From: Winogradskya consettensis
GTDB taxonomy: Bacteria; Actinomycetota; Actinomycetes; Mycobacteriales; Micromonosporaceae
NCBI RefSeq assembly: GCF_018332715.1
Contig: NZ_BOQP01000003.1
Coordinates: forward strand, 124,001 to 188,000
Direction: 5' to 3'
DNA: 64,000 bases
Made by a program: the position numbers and the translations under genes. The notes below the pieces were generated by a model. The model was not told where the DNA came from and searched no databases. It saw only the letters and a program-made list of their open reading frames with translations. This document shows positions 33,096 to 39,437 of this stretch, one piece after another (the stretch's first letter is position 1; every line of letters begins with the position of its first letter).

Positions 33096-35296
33096 CGACC
33101 GAGCCGCGGCCGACGTCGTCGCCGCGGCGGGCAGCCAGGCCCCGGTTCGTGCCGCGGCACAAGAGGTTGCCGGGCATCGACGCCAAGGCGGCCCGGCTCA
33201 CCGCGGAGTCGGCGCTGATCGGCCTGATCTCGGGCATCGTGGTGATCGCGCCGTGGACCCGGCACGGCTATCTGCTGCTCCTCGACTGGGTGGCGGGCCC
33301 GAACCAGGCCCTCACCCCCGGCCTCTACGGTCTCGACCCGGCAGCCCTCGACGCCCTCCCGTACCGCCTCGCGACCCACGCCCTGCGCGAAGTGGTCGGC
33401 TCCGGCGCGACCGGCTGGCTGCTGGTCCTCTGCTACTTCCCCCTGGCCGCCGGCGGCATCTCCGCCCTGGCCGGTGGCGGACGACGGCGACGATATCCAG
33501 CGGCACTGTTCGTGTGCTGCAACCCGTTCGTCGTCGAGCGGATCCAGGCGGGCCACGTGGCGTTCCTGCTCTCGGTGGCGCTGCTCTGCTGGCTGCTCGC
33601 TTCCGCGATCCGGGCCCGTCGCCGTGGCCGGTGGTTCGCCGCACGCCCGGCCGGTTGGTATGCCCTGGCGATGGCGGTCGGACCCCACGCCGCGTGGCTG
33701 GGCGGCACCTGCTTTCTCGCGGTGGCGCTGCTGCCCCGGCCCCGCCGTCAGGACCTCATCCGGACCGTGATCATGATCGCGTGCGCGGGCTGCATCTACG
33801 CGTACGCCGTGGTGGTCGTCCTGAGCGCGATTCTCACCGTCCGGGTCGGCCCCGGCGACCTCGAGGTGTACGCCCCCCACGCCGGCACCGGGGGCCTGTT
33901 CACCACCCTGATCTCGCTGCGGGGCTTCTGGCGTGGTGCCGCTGACAGCAGCCCGCAGCTGACTCTGGGCTTCACCGCGGGCACGGTGATGGTCCTCGGC
34001 GCGATCGCGGGGCTGGCCCGGCTTTGCCGCCGCGATCCGGTCGCCGGTGCGCCGCTGACCGCGCTGGCGGTGACCGGGCTGCTGCTCGGCGCCGGGATCG
34101 AGGGACCGCTCGCCGGTGCGTACCGCTTCGCCTTCAACCACCTCCCGCTCTTCGCGGCCATGCGCGAGCAGCAGAAATGGGTTGCTCTGACCATGATCGC
34201 GTACGCCGTGGGCGTCGGCGTCACCGCCGAGGCACTCGCCTCGCTCTGCTTCCAGACGTTCCGCCCCGCGATGGTGCGACTGGCCTGCGGGGCGGCGCTG
34301 ATCGCGCTCGGTGGCGGGTACGCGGGCACCGCCCCCTCCCTGTTCTGGGGTCTCGGTGGCAGCGTCACGGTCAGCCACTACCCGGCGTCCTGGTACGCCG
34401 CCGACAAGATCATGGGCCCCGGTACCGAGTCGGTGCTGTTCCTGCCGTGGCACGAGTACCAGCCGTTCGGGTTCACCGGGTCGCGGACGGTGGGGACGCC
34501 GGCCGGCGCGTTCTTCCAGCGGCCCGTGCTCAGCAGCGACGCCGTCGAGCTGGGGATGGTGCGGACCAACTCGTCGTCGCGGCGGATGGCGTACATCCAG
34601 CGGCTCGTCGTGGACGGCGGTCACGGTGCCTTCGGACGGCTGGTCGCCCCGCTGGGCGTGCGGTACGTCGCGCTGTCGCGGGAGCGGGAGGCGGAGGCGT
34701 ACGCGTGGCTCGATCAGCAGCGGGATCTGGAACCTGTCCTGCGTACCGATGAGATGGTCCTGTACCGGGTCAGGTCCTCCGGCACCGGGCGGGTGGTCTC
34801 GGCGCGATCGGGCGACTACGACGACGCGACCGCGCTGGCCTCGGGCGGTGAGCTCGGCAACGAGGCGGTGCTGCCCGACGGGACCGGCGGCGGCGTGGTG
34901 CCCTCTACGACGTCGGGCGGGATCACGCGGACGAGCTCGACGAGCTGGCACATCGCGGCCGGGACCCTGGGCTGGGTGGTGATCCCGGAGGAATGGTCGA
35001 GCGGCTGGTCCGCGGGCGGCGCTCCCACCCGGCGAACCGTCGCCGGCACCGTAGCGGTCGAAGCCGGCAACTCCGAGCTGGATCTGCGCTACACACCCTG
35101 GCGCTGGCTGCGGCTCGGCATCGTGGCCTCGCTGCTGTCCCTGCTGGTCCTGCTCACGGCGGGCCTGCTCGAACATCGCCGCGAACTGTCGACCTGGTGG
35201 TCGGCGCCGGGTGCTGTCACGCGGCGAGCGCGTCGGCCCATTCGGCGGCGAGCGGGGCGGGGCGGCTCTTCTGCAGGTCGGCCATCAGCTCGATGA
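33092..35296 (+). CDS. GT-C-like polytopic membrane protein
   Basis: A 734-residue protein starting at GTG 33092, coupled to the preceding gene. About twelve hydrophobic segments fill residues 30-430, followed by an extracytoplasmic region (about 440-690) and a last membrane segment near 705. Acidic residues in the first outer loop ('LLLDWVAGPN') and the overall form fit membrane glycosyltransferases using lipid-linked sugars; it is a shorter relative in layout of the protein at 19417. The C-terminal tail is Arg-rich and runs 80 bases into the convergent GT2 gene (35217-36119), an unusual overlap that suggests either a true overlap or a sequencing/frameshift change near the end. Confidence 0.8.
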   Translation: MTTEPRPTSSPRRAARPRFVPRHKRLPGIDAKAARLTAESALIGLISGIVVIAPWTRHGYLLLLDWVAGPNQALTPGLYGLDPAALDALPYRLATHALREVVGSGATGWLLVLCYFPLAAGGISALAGGGRRRRYPAALFVCCNPFVVERIQAGHVAFLLSVALLCWLLASAIRARRRGRWFAARPAGWYALAMAVGPHAAWLGGTCFLAVALLPRPRRQDLIRTVIMIACAGCIYAYAVVVVLSAILTVRVGPGDLEVYAPHAGTGGLFTTLISLRGFWRGAADSSPQLTLGFTAGTVMVLGAIAGLARLCRRDPVAGAPLTALAVTGLLLGAGIEGPLAGAYRFAFNHLPLFAAMREQQKWVALTMIAYAVGVGVTAEALASLCFQTFRPAMVRLACGAALIALGGGYAGTAPSLFWGLGGSVTVSHYPASWYAADKIMGPGTESVLFLPWHEYQPFGFTGSRTVGTPAGAFFQRPVLSSDAVELGMVRTNSSSRRMAYIQRLVVDGGHGAFGRLVAPLGVRYVALSREREAEAYAWLDQQRDLEPVLRTDEMVLYRVRSSGTGRVVSARSGDYDDATALASGGELGNEAVLPDGTGGGVVPSTTSGGITRTSSTSWHIAAGTLGWVVIPEEWSSGWSAGGAPTRRTVAGTVAVEAGNSELDLRYTPWRWLRLGIVASLLSLLVLLTAGLLEHRRELSTWWSAPGAVTRRARRPIRRRAGRGGSSAGRPSAR

Positions 35297-36119
35297 CGGC
35301 GGGACGGTACTGCCGGGTCAGGTGCAGCCGGCCAAAGATGACCAGCGTGTCCTTGACCGTACGCAGGATGGCCTTCGAGGTGACCGTCGAACCGGCGACC
35401 CGCTCCTCCAGCCGCACCGGGGCAGCCACGAAGCCACGGATGCCCGCCGCCTTCGCCGCCACGAAGAACTCCAGGTCGAAGGCGAAGCGACGCTCGCGCA
35501 TCCGGGGCAGCAGGGTCGCCAGCACGTCGCGGCGCAGCACCTTGCAGCCGGTCTGCGTGTCGCGCATGCCGAGCACGAAGAGCATCGTCACGAGCGTCGA
35601 GTAGAACATCGACACCAGCTTGCGGAACTTCGACGACGCGCTGTCGGAAGCCGAGTGACGCTTGTCCGCGTACACGCCGGGGAGGTCACCGTCGCGGGCC
35701 ACCCGCAGGTACTCGATCAGGTGCACCGGGTCGATGTCGCCGTCCGAGTCGACGAAGCCGATCCAGGAACCCCGCGCCGACGCGAACCCGAGGTGCAGAG
35801 CGGCGCCCTTGCCCTGGTTGACCGGCGCGGCCACGACCCGCACCCCCGGCAGCCCGTCGAGGCTACGCTCCGAGCCGTCCGTCGAACCGTCCGACACCGC
35901 GATGACCTCGTACGCGACACCCTCGGTGCGCAGCGCCCCGATCAGCCGCTCAACCGTCGGCCGCAGCGCCGCACCCGGGTTGTAGAACGGCACAACCACC
36001 GACAGCTCCACCGACGGGTCGGCCGGCGACCACAGCCGCGAGGCGTCGAACAGGTGCGCCGTACGGGCGACCCCGGTCTCGGCGGCGGCGGTGGTGGCGA
36101 AGAGCTGCGTCACGGTCAT
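35217..36119 (-). CDS. Glycosyltransferase family 2 (dolichol-phosphate-sugar synthase-like)
   Basis: A 300-residue GT-A transferase. 'LSVVVPFYNPGAALRPTVERLIGAL' , 'EVIAVSDGSTDGSE' and 'GSWIGFVDSDGDIDP' (D-S-D) form the nucleotide-sugar site; 'DTQTGCKVLRRDVL' and 'FAFDLEFFVAA' are typical of DPM1/GtrB-type enzymes that load a polyprenyl phosphate with a sugar, the donor that GT-C proteins use. I chose ATG 36119 because its first residues (MTV..L.A) match the paralogue at 39319 and both lie 22 bases from the same direct repeats; no ribosome binding site is present, which fits a leaderless mRNA. Convergent 80-base overlap with the preceding gene. Confidence 0.9.
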   Translation of the reverse strand: MTVTQLFATTAAAETGVARTAHLFDASRLWSPADPSVELSVVVPFYNPGAALRPTVERLIGALRTEGVAYEVIAVSDGSTDGSERSLDGLPGVRVVAAPVNQGKGAALHLGFASARGSWIGFVDSDGDIDPVHLIEYLRVARDGDLPGVYADKRHSASDSASSKFRKLVSMFYSTLVTMLFVLGMRDTQTGCKVLRRDVLATLLPRMRERRFAFDLEFFVAAKAAGIRGFVAAPVRLEERVAGSTVTSKAILRTVKDTLVIFGRLHLTRQYRPAVIELMADLQKSRPAPLAAEWADALAA

Positions 36120-36140
36120 GCCGGTGAGATCGGATCGCCA

Positions 36141-36173
36141 CCTCAACGCAACCTCAGGCCGGCTTCAAGCTCC
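36141..36173 (-). promoter_or_regulatory. 11-bp direct repeats (TTGAR boxes), site 3
   Basis: Three plus-strand units CCTCAACGCAA, CCTCAGGCCGG and CTTCAAGCTCC in exact 11-bp register; on the minus strand TTGAAG, CTGAGG, TTGAGG. Eight bases after the proximal unit is CGATCT, the same hexamer as at site 1, and 7 bases later ATG 36119. Confidence 0.68.
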
Positions 36174-36238
36174 GATATAGGTTGCAGACAGGTTGTCCAC
36201 AGCCCTCAACCAGCTTGGCGGCGTGGCACCATGGAGGA

Positions 36239-36832
36239 GTGATCAGTCCCCGTTACCGCAGGTCAGGCCAGCTTCTGCTGGCCGCTGCCACGCTCGGCAC
36301 GGTGCTCGCACCCGGCGCCGCGCTCGCGGACGGCCCTGGTTACGGCGGCACGGCCGACGCCCTCACCGTCCAATGGCAAGCAGAGTCCAATACCAACAAC
36401 GGCTTGGCTGTGTACGCAGTGGGCTTCCGCGGCGGCTCGACAATCCAGCTCCGCGTCGGCTCCAGCGACGACCGCATGATCGCCGCCGACCAGTCCGGCG
36501 CCCTACGGGTCCTCGTCCTGGGCACCACCGCCCCGACCCCAGCAGCCTCAGCGGACACAACAGACACCACGGTTCTCAAGGTCGACGAAACCAGCACCGG
36601 CCGCCTCTCCGCGGGCACCAGCGTCCTGGCAATCGGCGAAACCCCGGCCGGAGACGTACGCCGCCTCGTCGGCTCGGTCCCGCCCCCCGCCGCCGGCCGC
36701 GGCATCCAGGACCTGGCCTACTACGCCGGCGCCCTGGCCGCCCTCACCGGCGCCACCTTCTGGGCCCGCAAACGCGGCCTCCTCGGCCACGGCCCCGGCC
36801 GCCACCGCCCGGGCCGCCACCGCTTCGCCTGA
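36239..36832 (+). CDS. Secreted small protein, paralogue of 31119-31679
   Basis: About 197 residues. An N-terminal signal peptide (about 8-30, ending 'GAALADG') is followed by a beta-rich domain (about 38-140) sharing 'V-x-W', 'AVYAVGFRGGS', 'QLRVGSSD' and 'IAADQSGA' with the protein at 31119, then a hydrophobic segment near 165-182 and a Gly/Arg/His-rich tail. Function unknown. The start is uncertain: GTG 36239 follows GGAGGA almost directly, and the frame stays open upstream to 36182. It diverges from the GT2 gene and both share the intergenic region carrying the direct repeats. Confidence 0.68.
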   Translation: MISPRYRRSGQLLLAAATLGTVLAPGAALADGPGYGGTADALTVQWQAESNTNNGLAVYAVGFRGGSTIQLRVGSSDDRMIAADQSGALRVLVLGTTAPTPAASADTTDTTVLKVDETSTGRLSAGTSVLAIGETPAGDVRRLVGSVPPPAAGRGIQDLAYYAGALAALTGATFWARKRGLLGHGPGRHRPGRHRFA

Positions 36833-36852
36833 CCAGGTCCTACGGTGCGGAG

Positions 36853-36948
36853 ATGAAGATGCGGGCGCTGAGCGACAAAGAGAATGAGTTGATGGCGCTG
36901 GGAGTCCCGCCCGGCCTGGCCGATCTCATCAAGCGTCCCCAACACTGA
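36853..36948 (+). CDS. Possible 31-residue small protein
   Basis: ATG 36853 to TGA 36948, preceded by GCGGAG. It encodes a compact peptide starting MKMRALSDKENELMALG and ending in VPPGLADLIKRPQH, with third-position G/C bias like real genes and a hairpin terminator beginning at its stop codon. It may be the last gene of the 36239 transcript. No family recognised; it could be chance. Confidence 0.4.
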   Translation: MKMRALSDKENELMALGVPPGLADLIKRPQH

Positions 36949-36980
36949 TCGACCCGCCGGCGAGGTGCGGACGGGTCGAT
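36948..36980 (+). terminator. Hairpin terminator
   Basis: ATCGACCCG and CGGGTCGAT arms (36948-36956 and 36972-36980) separated by 15 bases, followed by TGGTTT. Ends the transcript of 36239/36853. Confidence 0.6.
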
Positions 36981-37028
36981 TGGTTTCGGAACGACGGGCA
37001 GTCGATTTGGTTCTGGAACGACGGGCAG
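36976..37028. repeat. 26/27-bp tandem duplication
   Basis: TCGATTGGTTTCGGAACGAC followed by GGGCAG (36976-37001) is repeated with two changes at 37002-37028 (TCGATTTGGTTCTGGAACGA, then CGGGCAG). The 424-base gap 36949-37372 holds this, the palindromic element and the 14-bp repeat, but no gene. Confidence 0.75.
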
Positions 37029-37123
37029 GAGGGCGCTACCGCCGCATGCTGGTCGCAAGGCCTTCGCCGGACGCTCTACAACGAGCGCTACGGAGCCGAT
37101 AGTCGGAGCTGCGGGGACCGGGC

Positions 37124-37300
37124 ACGAAGTTGCGCCGAAACCCACAATGCCGCAACCTTCTGCGGCGACAGCTGTCAAGCGCGGGCCAATCACGTCTGGC
37201 CAGGAAACATACGTCTTTGCTTCCAGACACGATTGCCCGGACTTGACGAACAACACCGCACGAAGTTGTCGCATCCTGCCGTCCAGCGCAACATTCGACC
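37124..37300 (+). repeat. Palindromic intergenic element, copy A (full)
   Basis: A 177-bp element nearly identical in plan to 24340-24515 (opposite strand). Its left half (GAAGTTGCGCCG... GTCAAGCGCGGGCCAATCAC, GTCTGG) and the complement of its right half (GAATGTTGCGC... GTCAAGTCCGGGCAATC, GTGTCTGG) align throughout, so it forms a long imperfect hairpin with a centre near 37211. A smaller hairpin (GAAGTTGCG / CGCAAC-CTTC) lies in the left arm. Located between convergent genes. Confidence 0.8.
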
Positions 37301-37343
37301 CCGGCGGCCCGCTCTACGGCCCGCGCTCTACGGCCCGCGGCCT

Positions 37344-37385
37344 GTCAGGGCTCGAAGCTCAGGGCTCGAAGCTCAGGGCTCGAAG
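37344..37385. repeat. 14-bp tandem repeat at regulator 3' end
   Basis: Three copies of CTCAGGGCTCGAAG (the first beginning GT). The third copy contains the stop and last codons of the response regulator on the minus strand, so duplication started from its 3' end. Confidence 0.85.
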
Positions 37386-38065
37386 CGGTAGCCGACGCCG
37401 CGCAAGGTGCGGATGTGGCGGGGGGAGGAGGCTGACTCGCCGAGCTTCTTGCGCAGGTTGCCGACGTGGACGTCGATGATGTGGTCGTCGCCGTACCAGT
37501 TGTCTCCCCAGACGTCTTCCAGGAGCTGGCCGCGGGTGAAGGTGCGGCGGGGGGCTGAGGAGAGGAGGTCGAGGATGCCGAATTCGATTTTGGTGAGTTC
37601 GAGGACTTCGCCGGCGAGGGTGACTTCGCGGACTTCCGGATCGATGCGCAGCTCGCCGTATTCGCGGATGGCCGCGCTCTGGGTGCTGGTGGTCGAGGTG
37701 CGGGGGCGGCGGCGCATGGCTTGGATGCGGGCGGCCAGTTCGCGCGGGGAGAACGGCTTGGTCACGTAGTCGTCGGCGCCCACGGAGAGGCCGACGACCT
37801 TGTCGAGTTCGTCGCTGCGGCCGGTGACCATGATGATGTAGGCGTCGGTGAACTGCCGGATCTGGCGGCACACCTCGATGCCGTCGACGTCGGGGAGGCC
37901 GAGGTCGAGGATGGCGATGTCGGGTTTCTGGGACTGGGCCTGTTCGACGGCTGCGCGGCCGTCGGTGACGGCGAGGACGTCGAAGCCCTCTTTTTCGAGC
38001 AGATGCCGGCAGAGCAGCATGAACTCCGGCGAGTCCTCGACGACGAGCGCGCGTGGCCTGGACAC
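37373..38065 (-). CDS. OmpR/PhoB-family response regulator (orphan)
   Basis: A 230-residue regulator. The receiver domain (about 4-118) has 'VVEDSP', phospho-Asp in 'AILDLGLPDVDG' (about residue 54), T in 'IMVTGRSD' and K in 'YVTKPFSPREL'. The C-terminal winged helix (about 135-230) shows 'ELTKIEFGILDLLSS', 'RGQLLEDVWG', 'IIDVHVGNLRKKLG' and 'IRTLRGVGYRFEP'. Proteins of this family bind direct repeats with 11-bp spacing. GTG 38065 has GGAGG 4 bases upstream. No kinase is adjacent. Four promoters in this window carry 11-bp direct repeats and are plausible targets; the unpaired hybrid kinase at 13177-15354 is a plausible phosphate source. Both links are inference. Confidence 0.93.
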   Translation of the reverse strand: MSRPRALVVEDSPEFMLLCRHLLEKEGFDVLAVTDGRAAVEQAQSQKPDIAILDLGLPDVDGIEVCRQIRQFTDAYIIMVTGRSDELDKVVGLSVGADDYVTKPFSPRELAARIQAMRRRPRTSTTSTQSAAIREYGELRIDPEVREVTLAGEVLELTKIEFGILDLLSSAPRRTFTRGQLLEDVWGDNWYGDDHIIDVHVGNLRKKLGESASSPRHIRTLRGVGYRFEP

Positions 38066-38114
38066 GAAACCTCCGGGTGGGACTGCAGGGGACGACGGCT
38101 GATTGACGCCGCTC

Positions 38115-38891
38115 TTATCGGTCGTCCCGTGCGGGTTCGTAAGGATTAGCGCCGGTCGTGATCAGGGCGCGGTCCGGGAGCGGGCCGGGACGGGCCAGGA
38201 AGTAGCCCTGACCGAGCTGGACGTGCAGGCTTTGCAGCCGGTCGTGTTCGGGGCGGGTCTCGATCCCCTCGGCGATCAGCACCGCGCCGATGTCCTGGGC
38301 GAAACCGACGAGCGAGCGGGCCAGGGCGGCGCGTACCGGGTCGGTGTCGATGCCCCGGGTCAGGGTGATGTCGAGCTTGATGATGTCCGGCCGGAGTTGC
38401 AGGATGTGGCTGAGGCTCGCGAACCCGGCACCGGTGTCGTCCACCGCGATCAGGATGCCGGCCGCACGCAGCCGTTCGGTCACCGCGATCAGCGCCGGAT
38501 AGTCGTGCACCTGGGCGTGTTCGGTGAGCTCGACCGCGATCCCGGCGTCGGCGTGCCGCAGCAGCATGGCGTGTACCCGCGGCGTGAGGAGCGCTTCCAC
38601 CGACAGGTTCGCGCTGAGGAAGGCCCCGGCGGGCAGCTCGCCCAGGTATTGGAACGCCCGCTCGACGGCGAGCAGTTCCAGCTCGACCCCGAGGCCGACG
38701 CTGGACGCCGCGGCGAAGGCGTCAACCGGGTTCTCGAAGCGGGTCCCGTCGAAGCGGGCAAGCGCCTCGTAGGCCTTGACGACGCCGTCCTTCAGCGAGA
38801 CCACCGGCTGGAACGTGGGCTGTATGGCCTGCGTATCCAGGATCTCCCGGATGTCGCGCAACGCGGCAGGCGCTGAAAGCGTCATGGTCAT
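38115..38891 (-). CDS. EAL-domain cyclic-di-GMP phosphodiesterase
   Basis: A 258-residue stand-alone EAL domain. The catalytic set is present: E in 'YEALARF', N in 'SANLS', E in 'VELTEHAQ', the metal pair in 'AVDDTGAGFASL', K in 'IIKLDITL', E in 'IAEGIETRPE' and 'GQGYFLARP' at the end, so hydrolysis of c-di-GMP is expected. There is no GGDEF, PAS or membrane part; regulation may be by the receiver-like partners or expression. ATG 38891 overlaps the stop of the truncated GT2 gene by 4 bases (ATGA), so it is controlled by the promoter with direct repeats at 39341. This ties c-di-GMP turnover to surface glycan genes. Confidence 0.92.
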   Translation of the reverse strand: MTMTLSAPAALRDIREILDTQAIQPTFQPVVSLKDGVVKAYEALARFDGTRFENPVDAFAAASSVGLGVELELLAVERAFQYLGELPAGAFLSANLSVEALLTPRVHAMLLRHADAGIAVELTEHAQVHDYPALIAVTERLRAAGILIAVDDTGAGFASLSHILQLRPDIIKLDITLTRGIDTDPVRAALARSLVGFAQDIGAVLIAEGIETRPEHDRLQSLHVQLGQGYFLARPGPLPDRALITTGANPYEPARDDR

Positions 38892-39319
38892 GCGAGGACA
38901 GACGCTTCCTCGCGGGCGCGGTGGAGGCACTCGACGAGCTCGTACGGGTCGACCTCGACGTCCGAGTCGACGTCGACGAAGCCGATCCAGGTGCCCGTGG
39001 AGGACGCGAATCCGGCCTGCAGCGCGGCGCCGCGGTCGCGGATGTCGTCGCGGACCACGACCCGGGTGCGGGCGAGGCCGTCGAGCGTGCGGTCGGAGCC
39101 ATCGGTGGATCCGCCGGAGACGGCGAGGACCTCGAACGTGATGCCCTGGGCGTAGAGGGCGTCGGTGATCCGCTCCACAGCCCGGCGCAGCGCGGCGCCG
39201 GGGTTGTGGAACGGGATCACGACGGTGAACTCGACCTCCGCCGTCTCCGGCGAGTGCTCGAGGCGGCCGGGGCCGGCGATGACGACGGGGGGAACGGCGA
39301 TGAGGTGTGCGACAGTCAT
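38888..39319 (-). CDS. Truncated GT2 domain protein, paralogue of 35217-36119
   Basis: A 143-residue protein matching the N-terminal half of the GT2 at 36119: same MTV..LIA start, 'FTVVIPFHNPGAALRRAVERI', 'EVLAVSGGSTDGSDRTLDGLA', 'GTWIGFVDVDSDVEVDPYELVECL'. The nucleotide-binding and D-x-D strand are kept, but the acceptor half and the C-terminal ~150 residues are missing, and it ends cleanly in a coupled stop with the EAL gene (ATGA). It is either an inactive remnant kept as a leader/coupling gene or a small regulatory domain. Upstream repeats and the 22-base spacing to the start are the same as at the full-length gene, so promoter and 5' half were duplicated together. Confidence 0.8.
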   Translation of the reverse strand: MTVAHLIAVPPVVIAGPGRLEHSPETAEVEFTVVIPFHNPGAALRRAVERITDALYAQGITFEVLAVSGGSTDGSDRTLDGLARTRVVVRDDIRDRGAALQAGFASSTGTWIGFVDVDSDVEVDPYELVECLHRAREEASVLA

Positions 39320-39340
39320 GCCGCCTACTTCGGCCCGGTT

Positions 39341-39373
39341 CCTCAAGCCAATCTCAATCCACCTTCAACTCTG
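39341..39373 (-). promoter_or_regulatory. 11-bp direct repeats (TTGAR boxes), site 4
   Basis: Three plus-strand units CCTCAAGCCAA, TCTCAATCCAC and CTTCAACTCTG in exact 11-bp register; minus strand TTGAAG, TTGAGA, TTGAGG. Eight bases later CGAAGT, then 7 bases to ATG 39319. Confidence 0.68.
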
Positions 39374-39437
39374 GCGCAATGCTTTGGGTTGCTCTCTGGT
39401 TACTCAGTGCTGATGCTGCGGGTGCAGAACGGTTGTG

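Noticed and set aside
37344..37385. Repeats as possible attachment site of an integrated element
   Set aside because: Tandem 14-bp copies explain it; no integrase, tRNA or flanking duplicate is present.
39341..39373. TTGAR repeats as plain -35 elements of multiple promoters
   Set aside because: The exact 11-bp period, presence at four genes and constant distance to the downstream box fit a regulator site better than overlapping -35 hexamers.
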